Below are positions 56,470-64,000 of a stretch of DNA of 64,000 nucleotides, one piece after another. Below the pieces are notes generated by a model that did no database searches, was not told the DNA's origin, and saw only the letters and a program-made list of their open reading frames with translations. The translations under genes and the position numbers were made by a program. Source of the stretch: JBAYJM01 sp964350585. Lineage in GTDB: Bacteria > Patescibacteriota > Patescibacteriia > 2-01-FULL-39-33. The stretch spans positions 1 through 64,000 of the forward strand of contig CAYGKC010000002.1 in the NCBI GenBank assembly GCA_964350585.1, read 5' to 3'. Each line of letters starts with the position of its first letter. Positions within the stretch are counted from its first letter, which is position 1.

Positions 56470-57063
56470 ATGAGGAATCCTTTAAAGGAAAAGATTCTTT
56501 TTCTGAAGGTAAAGAATAAAGACAAAGAAGCATTCGGACAGTTCTACGATTTATACGTCACTCGTATATATCGTTTTATTTTTTTTAAAGTAAACTCTGT
56601 CCATGACGCACAAGATCTTACATCCGAAGTATTTTTAAAAGTTTGGCAATATATAAAAGAAGATAAAAGCATAAAAAATTTGAACGCTTTCATATATATG
56701 GTCGCGAGGAATTCAGTGATTGATTTTTATCGCAGTAGGAGTAAGAAGGAAGAAATAGAAGGTCCCGTTGAGGAGAACTATATGCCTCACATAATTGATG
56801 AGGATAGCGATTTGCAAAACAAATTTATAATTTCCTCGGAAGTGCAGGAAACGCTTAAGGGATTAGAATGCCTTAAAGATGAATTTAAAGAACTGATAAT
56901 TTTAAAATACTTGGATGAATTGTCCACATCTGAAATTTCTCAGGTACTTGGCAAATCCAAAGGAGCGATCAGGGTTTCAATCCACAGAGCCTTGAACGCC
57001 TTAAAAGACTGTTTAAAAAACAATGAACCAGAAGTTGTTGATCAAAAAATTAAAAACGCTTAA
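56470..57063 (+). CDS. ECF-like sigma factor
   Basis: A 197-residue sigma-70-family protein with only regions 2 and 4. Region 2 includes FGQFYDLYVTRIYRF and VHDAQDLTSEVFLKVW; region 4 has LDELSTSEISQVLGKSKGAIRVSIHRALNAL. It may direct transcription of envelope genes. It overlaps the DUF5667 gene by 41 bp, the layout of sigma/anti-sigma pairs. Confidence 0.93.
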   Translation: MRNPLKEKILFLKVKNKDKEAFGQFYDLYVTRIYRFIFFKVNSVHDAQDLTSEVFLKVWQYIKEDKSIKNLNAFIYMVARNSVIDFYRSRSKKEEIEGPVEENYMPHIIDEDSDLQNKFIISSEVQETLKGLECLKDEFKELIILKYLDELSTSEISQVLGKSKGAIRVSIHRALNALKDCLKNNEPEVVDQKIKNA

Positions 57064-58192
57064 AACTCTTGAGGTTGCAGGGCAACCGCAGGAGAGTTGG
57101 GTAGCGCGCAACAGAGAAATAATGATGAGTCAAGTAAAGCCTGTTGCATCTTCAAATACTGACAAATATCTTTTGGGCAGTAATGTTTACTATTTCAAAT
57201 ATTTTAATAACTTATTCAGGCAAGCTTACAGGCCAATATCTACTTTCGTCGTTGTTTTGTTCGTCTTTTTGGGATATACGGCTATGAGTTCTGTCGCTAG
57301 CGCCAGCTTGCCGGGAGATATGCTTTATCCTATTAAGACAACAACCGAAAGAGTAAAACTAACCCTTACCTTTGATAATGAAAAAAAGGTGGAAATGCAA
57401 ATGGACATTGTTTCGCGCAGATCAGATGAGCTTCAAAAAATAGCAAAAAATCCAGATACTGATTCAAAGAAAGAAAAAATTACTCAAACCGCAAAACAAA
57501 TTACTCAAAATATAAAAGAAGTTAAGGAGAATTTAAACAAAGTCGCTTCCGCCCCTTCCGCTTCATCAGTACAATTGGCAAAACAAGTAGATGAAAAAAC
57601 TTTGAAAGTTGAAGCGGATATCGTCAATGCAAACGCTTCATTATCAGATGACCTTAAAAAGGAAGTGGCAAAAGACATTAAAGAAGCCATAAACAAAACC
57701 GGTGAAGCCGGATCGGACGCACTTACTATAATGGTTAAAACAGTTGAAGAAAAAGGGGATAAGTCTGGAGTTTCTGATAAAGATATAGCAAACAGGGTAA
57801 ATGAAAGAATAAAAAACGTTGAAGTGACTATAGCCAGCGCCTCACTCGGATTAAGCAAGATATCTTCCACTTCTACAGAAGTAACAGTTAAAAATTCCAC
57901 TACGACGACAGCCGGAATTGCCGATATGCAGGATAAGCCGAAATTAGCGCAAGATGTCATTGATGAGGCAAAAAATCTTTTGGAAAAAAATGAATTGAAT
58001 TCAGCCATAGAAAAATTACAAGAAAGCAAGGATATAATAAATGACCTTATAGACAAAACGCAGGTAATGGAAAATACTATCAAAGCAGAAGGTGATGCCA
58101 GCACTACCAGCACAACAGGTTCTGTAATAAAAAACGTATCTAGTAGCTCAAGCACCGTTGGAACATCAGTTAAGCCAATTTTAATTAAATAA
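57023..58192 (+). CDS. DUF5667 membrane protein, likely anti-sigma
   Basis: A 389-residue protein. An N-terminal cytoplasmic segment (1-70) could hold the sigma factor, with TM at about 73-92. A DUF5667 domain follows (about 93-150, SLPGDMLYPIKTTTERVKL, MQMDIVSRRSDEL). The rest is extracytoplasmic, Ser/Thr/Lys rich with helical repeats. The family often sits next to sigma factors in CPR and Actinobacteria. The role as anti-sigma factor is inferred from topology and overlap. Confidence 0.85.
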   Translation: MNQKLLIKKLKTLKTLEVAGQPQESWVARNREIMMSQVKPVASSNTDKYLLGSNVYYFKYFNNLFRQAYRPISTFVVVLFVFLGYTAMSSVASASLPGDMLYPIKTTTERVKLTLTFDNEKKVEMQMDIVSRRSDELQKIAKNPDTDSKKEKITQTAKQITQNIKEVKENLNKVASAPSASSVQLAKQVDEKTLKVEADIVNANASLSDDLKKEVAKDIKEAINKTGEAGSDALTIMVKTVEEKGDKSGVSDKDIANRVNERIKNVEVTIASASLGLSKISSTSTEVTVKNSTTTTAGIADMQDKPKLAQDVIDEAKNLLEKNELNSAIEKLQESKDIINDLIDKTQVMENTIKAEGDASTTSTTGSVIKNVSSSSSTVGTSVKPILIK

Positions 58193-58197
58193 AAAAT

Positions 58198-58251
58198 ATT
58201 CTGAGCGAAGCGAAGGATCTGAAAAATCGGAATCTGCGCTACGCTCAGAAT
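58198..58251. repeat. Inverted repeat (REP-like hairpin)
   Basis: ATTCTGAGCGAAGCG (58198-58212) / CGCTACGCTCAGAAT (58237-58251), 15 bp with one mismatch. GAGCGAAGCGAAGGATCT is a kind of dispersed palindrome seen in many bacterial genomes. It begins 5 nt after the stop of the DUF5667 gene and may also end its transcript. Confidence 0.7.
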
Positions 58252-58483
58252 AAGACATTAACTTACTAATTAGTTAATTAATATAAAAACTAATTAGAAG
58301 CTCGTTACATTTAGGACCAAATAGCGTATTGGTTCCTTATAGCTTATAAGTAAAGGTTGATTCGCTTTTGAGCGAAGCTTATAGGAGATAAGGTTTAGGA
58401 AACCCTTTTGTTTCTAAAAGGGCTCTAATCTGTATGTCTATCCTAAATACTGGCGGCTTTTAATATAAAAAATAAAATTAATT
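58252..58483 (+). promoter_or_regulatory. Long structured leader of the S-layer-like gene
   Basis: No gene. It has the palindromic CTTATAGCTTATAAG (58337-58351), CCCTTTT/AAAAGGG (58403-58409/58416-58422) and a GCTTTTGAGC stem near 58363-58376. Long, folded leaders that stabilise mRNA are common before S-layer genes; that role here is inferred. No consensus promoter was seen, so a -10/-35 for the ECF sigma could be here. Confidence 0.5.
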
Positions 58484-61400
58484 ATGAAGAAATTACTTAC
58501 TTACAGTATAGTAATCGCAACAATGGTTTGGTCTTTGGGCATTGCTGCTGTTGTACCGGCTTCTGCCGCTGTACCTGCAGATGGCACTGTCATCAAGTCA
58601 GCCAATGGTGTTGATATTTACTATGTTGAAAATGGTCAGAAGCACCGCTTCCTTAACCCAACGGTTATGAAAAGCTGGTACTTCAAAAGCGATGCTGCTA
58701 GCACAGCCGGAGTCGATTGGACAAAGGTAAACATGCAGGTCGTTTCACAGGCTGATTTTGACGCTTTGCCAACAGGCCAAGATGTTACAGTTAGACCTGG
58801 AACTTTTATGATTCAGTTTGGATTAAACACTGCAATTTATGCAGTAGGTCCTAGTGCTGAATTATACAAAGTAGACAATCCTGCCACAGCTGCAAAATTA
58901 TTTGGAGCAAACTGGGGCAAAAAGGTTGTCGTTTTTCCTTCAAACTATAACAATGCAAATAGATACGGCCCAGTTGCCGGTACTTTGACAGCTTCGTCAA
59001 AATTACCTGATGGCAGCTTGGTAAAATTCACCGGTGATGATAATACATATTACGTTACTGGCGGACAAAAACAGGTTGTTTCAGCTGAAGGCTTTATCGC
59101 CAACGGTTTGAACACAGTTTTTGTAAAAACAGCTGCAAACTCTGGAGATTATGTAACAGTATCCGGACAAATCACTGTTAAAGCTGATGTTTTGTCAAAG
59201 AGAGCTATTGCTGCTCAGGGACAGGGTCCAACTACTGGAACTGCTACAGTTACTTTGGCTGGGACTTCTCCAGCTGCTTCAACAATTATCGCAGGACAGG
59301 CAATTGCTGGTTTAGCTCAATTTAATTTTACTGGCAGCGGAACAGTCACTTCTCTTAAGTTAAAGAGAACTGGTGTATCACAAGATGCTACCTTGGCTTC
59401 AGTATATCTTTACGATGGTAATACAAAATTGACCGATGCAGGTACTGTTTCAAATGGCTATGTGTCATTTGACAATCCTTCGGGATTATTTGCTATCAAC
59501 GGTTCCAAGACAATTACAGTTAAGGCTGACATTACAACTGGAACTGATGGTCAAACAATTGGAATTTCATTGAATTCAGCTTCTGATATTGGTGGTGCAA
59601 ATGTTTCTGGATCTTTTCCAGTAAATGGCAATATAATGAGTATTGCTGCTGCTACTGATTTGGCAACTGCCGATTTTGGTGCAACCGTAACAGGCGCAAG
59701 TAGTCCAATTGCTATTGGTTCTAGTAATGTAACAATTTTTAGTAACACTGTATCAGTAGCAAATAAAGCTGTTTTATTTAAATATTTGAAATTAAAACAG
59801 GTAGGATCTATAGATGTTGATTCTTTGCAGAATTATAAAATGTATGTTGACGGTGTTTATGTAGCTATGGCTTCATTAAGCATCGGAAACGATTTAGTAT
59901 TTGATTTAACTTCTTCTCCTGTAACTTTAAATACAGGCAATAGAAGTATTGAGATTAGAGCTGATGTGGTAAGAGGATCTGCAAAAAACTTCAATTTTTA
60001 TTTACAGCAAGCTTCAGATGTAGTTTTGGTCGATTCTAATTATGGAGTAGCTATTCTTCCTACTAAGAGCGGTTCAACTTTCTCCATGAATTCAGGAACT
60101 GTTACAATCAGCGGTATTGATAATGACGGCTTGACAATAACCAATGATCCTAATTTTACTGCTACTCAAGTTGTAACAAACTCAAGTAATGTAACTTTGG
60201 GTAAATGGATATTGAAATCTTATGGAGAAAATTCTAAGGTTATGCAATTACAAGCTGCATTAGCTTTAACCTATGATAATACTGCTGCCACTACTTCTGG
60301 TGAGTATTTAAACAACGTTGCTATTTACGTTGATGGAGTACAGGTAGGTAGTTCACAAAATTGGTCATTGGGAACATTTACTTCGGGTACTGCTGCAACA
60401 TTGACAGAGACCAAAACTTACGGATCTGGTAATTTGTTCACTGTAAATGCGGGTGAGACGAAAACAGTAGAAGTAAGAGCTGATTTATCATTTATTGACT
60501 CAACAAGAGTTGAAACTGTTAAAGCAAATTTAGTAGTTCCTGCAAATCAGGTTCAAGGATTAACTTCATATCAGACCTGGCCAAGTTCTGCAAAAACATA
60601 TTTAACTGCTAATACATTAACGGTAGTTACGGGTAATTTAACTGGTGCTGCAAATTCAGAATATAGTAGCCATACCGTTTCTCCAAACATAATGAATCAA
60701 AAGATTGGTTCATATGTAGTTCAAGCTTCTAATGCTGAAGCTGTTGAAGTATCTAATTTAGCTGTTGCTGTTGGTGGCAGTTTTAGTAGGAATTTATTGT
60801 CCGAGCTTTATGTTGATTATGGTTCTGGAAAAACTAATAAGGTTAATGCTCAAGCTAATAATAATTTTGGCGTGAACCTTACAATTCAAGCAGGACAATC
60901 AGTTACTGTTGATGTTTTTGCCAATGTTGGTAACAGCACAGGTACTGTAACAACAACATTAGCTATGACTGCCCGAACTGCTGGTAGTAGAACATCTGCG
61001 AATCTTAGCGCAACCACTGGTCAAACCATAACCATAGGAAGTGGAACAATTAATGTTACCGCACTATCTTCCTTGGTTAATTCTTCAATTGTTTCTCAAT
61101 ATGTAATTGGTGGTCAAACAGTAGATAATTTGGCTGTTTATCAGTTTAAGGCTACTGATGCACCAGTAATTATTGAAGAAATGACATTTACCGTTGGTGG
61201 AACAGCAACTGCAAGCAGTAAGACACCTATTACTTCACTAACTGTTGGAGGAAAAACTGCCAACGTGTTAAGTAATACTGCTACAGTTACCGGCTTAAGT
61301 ATTTCAGTTCCAACTGCCTCCGCTGGTTTGAATGTTACCGTTGCTGGTAAATTAAATATCCCAGGCGATAATATTGATTCTGGGCTATTAACTACCACAA

Positions 61401-61963
61401 CTTTGACCTCTATTAAGTGGAGATCTGGTAGTGTTGTTTCTACAACTGCTGTTACGGCTGCTTCTTCAAATGCTATTTCAATTGTTGGAACAAAGCCATC
61501 ATTAACTGTTGGTGCACTTACTGGAGATTCTTTAACTGGTCTTGGATATACAAGAATCGGTAGAGTATCATTAATTGCTGATGCAAATGGAGTTTTGTCA
61601 TTAGAAGAATTGCCATTAGTATTATCTACAATTGGCGCATCTACTTCTTATGCTACAAGCTCAAACTCAGTTAAAGTTTACGTAGGATCTACTTTAATTG
61701 CTACAACCAATGATGAATTTGCAAGCGGTACAACGACAGTGGCATTTACGGGTAATTATACTGTATCTGCTGGTCAGACTGTAAATTTTGATATATATGC
61801 TGATGTTACAGGTTTGGGTTCAACCGCAGGTGACTCAAAGATATCTGTAAAATTGGGTTCAGCCGCTTTACTAATTTGGAATGATTTAACAGGTGATGGA
61901 TCTGATTTAACTGGATCTTACATCTTTAATTATCCTATTAATTCAGCAACTGTTTCTAATTAA
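58484..61963 (+). CDS. Large S-layer-like surface protein
   Basis: A 1159-residue exported protein with a signal peptide (1-28, ending ASA-A). The N-terminal part (about 30-240) has three imperfect units like DGTVIKSANGVDIYYVENGQ/KHRFLNP, related to the units in the 12223 carboxypeptidase. Five or more beta-sandwich domains follow, each closing with a strand like G..KTITVKAD, NRSIEIRAD, ETKTVEVRAD, QSVTVDVFA and QTVNFDIYAD (about residues 345, 490, 660, 805 and 1097). Nearly no Cys, many Thr/Ser/Ala/Gly. It is probably the main coat or a big adhesin. Confidence 0.85.
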   Translation: MKKLLTYSIVIATMVWSLGIAAVVPASAAVPADGTVIKSANGVDIYYVENGQKHRFLNPTVMKSWYFKSDAASTAGVDWTKVNMQVVSQADFDALPTGQDVTVRPGTFMIQFGLNTAIYAVGPSAELYKVDNPATAAKLFGANWGKKVVVFPSNYNNANRYGPVAGTLTASSKLPDGSLVKFTGDDNTYYVTGGQKQVVSAEGFIANGLNTVFVKTAANSGDYVTVSGQITVKADVLSKRAIAAQGQGPTTGTATVTLAGTSPAASTIIAGQAIAGLAQFNFTGSGTVTSLKLKRTGVSQDATLASVYLYDGNTKLTDAGTVSNGYVSFDNPSGLFAINGSKTITVKADITTGTDGQTIGISLNSASDIGGANVSGSFPVNGNIMSIAAATDLATADFGATVTGASSPIAIGSSNVTIFSNTVSVANKAVLFKYLKLKQVGSIDVDSLQNYKMYVDGVYVAMASLSIGNDLVFDLTSSPVTLNTGNRSIEIRADVVRGSAKNFNFYLQQASDVVLVDSNYGVAILPTKSGSTFSMNSGTVTISGIDNDGLTITNDPNFTATQVVTNSSNVTLGKWILKSYGENSKVMQLQAALALTYDNTAATTSGEYLNNVAIYVDGVQVGSSQNWSLGTFTSGTAATLTETKTYGSGNLFTVNAGETKTVEVRADLSFIDSTRVETVKANLVVPANQVQGLTSYQTWPSSAKTYLTANTLTVVTGNLTGAANSEYSSHTVSPNIMNQKIGSYVVQASNAEAVEVSNLAVAVGGSFSRNLLSELYVDYGSGKTNKVNAQANNNFGVNLTIQAGQSVTVDVFANVGNSTGTVTTTLAMTARTAGSRTSANLSATTGQTITIGSGTINVTALSSLVNSSIVSQYVIGGQTVDNLAVYQFKATDAPVIIEEMTFTVGGTATASSKTPITSLTVGGKTANVLSNTATVTGLSISVPTASAGLNVTVAGKLNIPGDNIDSGLLTTTTLTSIKWRSGSVVSTTAVTAASSNAISIVGTKPSLTVGALTGDSLTGLGYTRIGRVSLIADANGVLSLEELPLVLSTIGASTSYATSSNSVKVYVGSTLIATTNDEFASGTTTVAFTGNYTVSAGQTVNFDIYADVTGLGSTAGDSKISVKLGSAALLIWNDLTGDGSDLTGSYIFNYPINSATVSN

Positions 61964-61992
61964 TTTAAAAATTTAATTAGACGAGATTTCTT

Positions 61993-62020
61993 AACTCCCG
62001 CCTTCGGGCGGGAGTTTTGT
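61993..62020 (+). terminator. Very strong terminator with TTCG tetraloop
   Basis: AACTCCCGCC (61993-62002) / GGCGGGAGTT (62007-62016) around TTCG, an extra-stable tetraloop in RNA, and T residues. It fits a highly expressed gene. Confidence 0.95.
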
Positions 62021-62049
62021 TTTCTCTAAATTTAATTTATAATTACTTT

Positions 62050-62085
62050 TTTTCAATGCTTCAGGCTGTCTGAATCATTGAAAAA
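62050..62085. repeat. Hairpin similar to that at 55588
   Basis: TTTTCAATGCTTCA (62050-62063) / TGAATCATTGAAAAA (62071-62085), one mismatch. TTCAATGCTTCA and CTGTCTGAA are shared with 55586-55608. Confidence 0.7.
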
Positions 62086-62187
62086 TGTCTAATTTTAGAT
62101 ATTTAAAAAATTAATAAAAATAAATATTTTTGCCATATTTGTTATTAATTGCCATAATTTATTTATGGAAAATAGCCATATCTATAC

Positions 62188-62880
62188 ATGAAACAAATAT
62201 CATTAATTATTCCAACATATAATGAAGCTCGAAATTTAAGGATTCTTGTTGATGAAATTTTTTCAAGTATAGATAAAGAACAAATTGATTTAGAGATTAT
62301 CTTTGTGGATGATAATTCACCAGACGGAACAGGTGATATTGCCGAACAGCTTACCAAAGAGTATCAAATAAAAGCAATTCACCGCTCGCGCAAGCTTGGT
62401 TTGGGAAGCGCAGTAGTTGAAGGCTTTAAATTGTGCAATAGACCATATGTTGGAGTAATGGATGCTGATCTAAGCCATGATCCTACTGTTTTAAACGAAT
62501 TAATCAATTGGCTTGATAAATATGATCTTGCTATCGCAAGCAGATTCGCAGAAGGAAGCCAAGTGGTAAATTGGTCATATTGGAGAAAATTTTTGTCAAA
62601 AGTCGGAGTTTATTTATGCCAAAAAATAACAGGCGTAAAAGATCCTTTAAGCGGTTACTTTTTTTTGAAAAGAGAAGTAATAGATGGAATAAATTTAAAA
62701 ACCAAAGGGTATAAAATTTTATTTGAAATACTAGTTAAAGGCAGATATAAAAAGGTTAAAGAACTTTCATTTCAGTTTAGACAAAGGAAATACAATTCAT
62801 CAAAACTAAATTATAAAGAATTTATATTGTTTCTTGGGCAAATCGTTTCTTATTCTTATTATAAAATAGTTAAAAAATAG
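62188..62880 (+). CDS. Polyprenol-phosphate sugar synthase (GT2)
   Basis: A 230-residue GT-A enzyme: SLIIPTYNEARNL, FVDDNSPDGTGD and MDADLSHDP (DxD near 91-93), then RFAEGSQVVNWSYWRKFLSK and KDPLSGYFFLKR, as in dolichyl/polyprenyl-phosphate mannose or glucose synthases (DPM1 type). There is no C-terminal membrane domain. It supplies lipid-linked sugars outside, for glycosylation of surface polymers or S-layer protein. Confidence 0.93.
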   Translation: MKQISLIIPTYNEARNLRILVDEIFSSIDKEQIDLEIIFVDDNSPDGTGDIAEQLTKEYQIKAIHRSRKLGLGSAVVEGFKLCNRPYVGVMDADLSHDPTVLNELINWLDKYDLAIASRFAEGSQVVNWSYWRKFLSKVGVYLCQKITGVKDPLSGYFFLKREVIDGINLKTKGYKILFEILVKGRYKKVKELSFQFRQRKYNSSKLNYKEFILFLGQIVSYSYYKIVKK

Positions 62881-62973
62881 TAAATTTATTGATTTTTGAG
62901 TAAGTTATTATTATTGATTTTAAAGGATATTGATGGTAAAATTAATCCATTATAAAAATAATTAATCTAAATT

Positions 62974-64000
62974 ATGGAAAAAACAGTTGCCTCTAAAGTG
63001 CTTCAAGGCATAATCTGGCTAGGTTTTGCAGTAATACTATTTAGTCCGCTTTATGTTAGTTCCAGCCTATTTTTCCCATTTATTGTTACAAAGACGGTAG
63101 TATTTATGATTACGGTAGAAATCATTTTTTTTGTTTTCTTGATTTTGGCATGGGTGGATCCCAAATACAAACTAAGATTTAATTTAGTTCTGCTTTTGAT
63201 GCTTATTTATATCGGAATTTTAACATTAGCATCTTTATTGGGAAGTGATTTTTTTAAAAGCTTTTGGAGCAATAATGAAAGAAGCGACGGGATTTTGCTC
63301 TTGATCCATTTATTTTTATTTGTTTTTGTTTTAACCAGTTTTTTGCGTAAGGTAAAGGAATGGCTGTATTTTTTTGACATATTTTTATTGGCCAGTTTGG
63401 CAGTAAGTATTGTAGCTTTAGACCAGTATTTAGCCTTAACTCTTTCGGGTTGGAAAGATCATTTCTTGCCATCTTCTAATGGAGCAAGATTAGCAGCGAC
63501 AATTGGCAATGCAGGTTATGTCGGCGGATATATGGTTTTTGGTGTTTTTATTGGTTTATTCATGTTTTTTAGGAGAAAAAATTTATGGCTGAAACTCGCT
63601 TACGGTATTTTAGTAATATTGCAATTGTTTATAGCTTTGCAGACTTATACTAGAGGAGCATGGATTGCAATTGGTTTGCTTGGAGGAATTTTTGTTTTGT
63701 ATTTGGCCTTATTTTACTTTAGTGATTTGAAATACAAATACTTGAACGGAAAGATATTAAAGACTGTAGCTTTGGTTCTGATTGTTATAACTATTGCGTC
63801 CATGGGATTTATTTACGCAAATAAATCAAAGGATTTTGTCCAAAAAAGTCCAGTATTATCAAGGTTGACATCCATCTCGTCGACTGATGGCACTGCCAAC
63901 AACCGTATAGTAACCTGGGGCTTTGCTTGGCAGGGAATAAAAGAAAAGCCGATATTGGGTTATGGACAGGAAAACTTTTATCAGGTTTTTGATAAGTATT
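62974..64000 (+). CDS. O-antigen ligase/polymerase-like membrane protein, 3'-truncated by window end
   Basis: 342 codons without a stop. At least ten hydrophobic segments and the large outside loop with TRGAWIAIGLLGG and NRIVTWGFAWQGIKEKPILGYGQENF, the Wzy_C (O-antigen ligase) signature. It would transfer glycan chains from the lipid carrier. It follows the GT2 gene by 93 nt with no terminator between. Confidence 0.9.
   Translation, partial: MEKTVASKVLQGIIWLGFAVILFSPLYVSSSLFFPFIVTKTVVFMITVEIIFFVFLILAWVDPKYKLRFNLVLLLMLIYIGILTLASLLGSDFFKSFWSNNERSDGILLLIHLFLFVFVLTSFLRKVKEWLYFFDIFLLASLAVSIVALDQYLALTLSGWKDHFLPSSNGARLAATIGNAGYVGGYMVFGVFIGLFMFFRRKNLWLKLAYGILVILQLFIALQTYTRGAWIAIGLLGGIFVLYLALFYFSDLKYKYLNGKILKTVALVLIVITIASMGFIYANKSKDFVQKSPVLSRLTSISSTDGTANNRIVTWGFAWQGIKEKPILGYGQENFYQVFDKY

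Noticed and set aside
57505..58155. 216-codon minus-strand frame
   Set aside because: A shadow of the low-complexity Ser/Thr/Lys coding sequence of the DUF5667 gene; the Ser/Phe-rich product is typical of an antisense artefact.
1..64000. CRISPR array or insertion sequence
   Set aside because: No spaced repeat series, cas gene, transposase or terminal inverted repeat was seen.

Overview
The window looks like a low-G+C, compact genome of the Candidate Phyla Radiation (Patescibacteria, probably a Parcubacteria-like lineage). This is inferred from the AT-rich composition, very short intergenic spaces, many small unrecognised genes, typical CPR families (DUF5667 anti-sigma-like protein, KGG-motif peptides, EF-Tu domain-2-like mini-protein) and many promoters that sit almost on the start codon. 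The genetic code is standard: TGA ends several genes, such as umuD. Two runs of exactly 100 N (17730-17829 and 38842-38941) show that this is a scaffolded draft assembly. The second run is flanked by an exact 55-bp duplication and is probably a false gap.

Layout. 1-8200 is an accessory region: a hypothetical gene pair that looks frameshifted, a SHOCT membrane protein, two zinc-protease-like genes, umuDC, tspO and a flavodoxin. 8229-8658 holds tRNA-Thr, rpmG (L33) and tRNA-Trp between two terminators. 8700-14560 has an ABC exporter, two KGG peptides, a D,D-carboxypeptidase and a SanA-like protein. 15273-17722 carries typA and HU. 17857-20432 has a GT-B-like enzyme, a SpoU methyltransferase and a PRT-like protein. 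A tRNA-Pro with a damaged acceptor stem lies at 20461. 21408-28113 has a sugar-nucleotide reductase, uppS, rarA, an acyltransferase, two hypotheticals, a Nudix enzyme, the EF-like mini-protein and queH. 28165-32114 is a run of membrane proteins ending in an HtrA-like protein whose catalytic triad is replaced. 32835-40320 holds dnaE, a membrane-anchored surface protein, miaB and miaA.

The minus strand from 40329 to 56015 carries gatB with two small partners; guaB; a thymidylate cluster (thyX, tmk, a tmk-like paralogue and an NMP-kinase-like gene); secE-nusG-rplK-rplA; peptide deformylase; a Nudix enzyme; a kinase/PP-loop ATPase fusion; a cupin pseudogene; membrane proteins; and a small HTH regulator. 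The end of the window, on the plus strand, is an envelope module: ECF-like sigma factor, DUF5667 membrane protein, a large S-layer-like protein, a polyprenyl-phosphate glycosyltransferase and a truncated O-antigen-ligase-like protein.

Two styles of gene organisation are mixed. Most core genes have weak -35 boxes, a TATAAT/TAAAAT a few bases before ATG and no visible Shine-Dalgarno. A scattered minority of single-gene units (14616-15098, 17065-17277, 20822-21307, 23101-23391, 32277-32687) are visibly richer in G+C or have strong Shine-Dalgarno sites, structured leaders and their own hairpin terminators. Two of them share nearly the same promoter and leader. These cassettes, the triad-less HtrA protein, the kinase/PP-loop fusion, the broken tRNA-Pro and the double palindrome in front of the HTH/sigma locus are the most interesting items.
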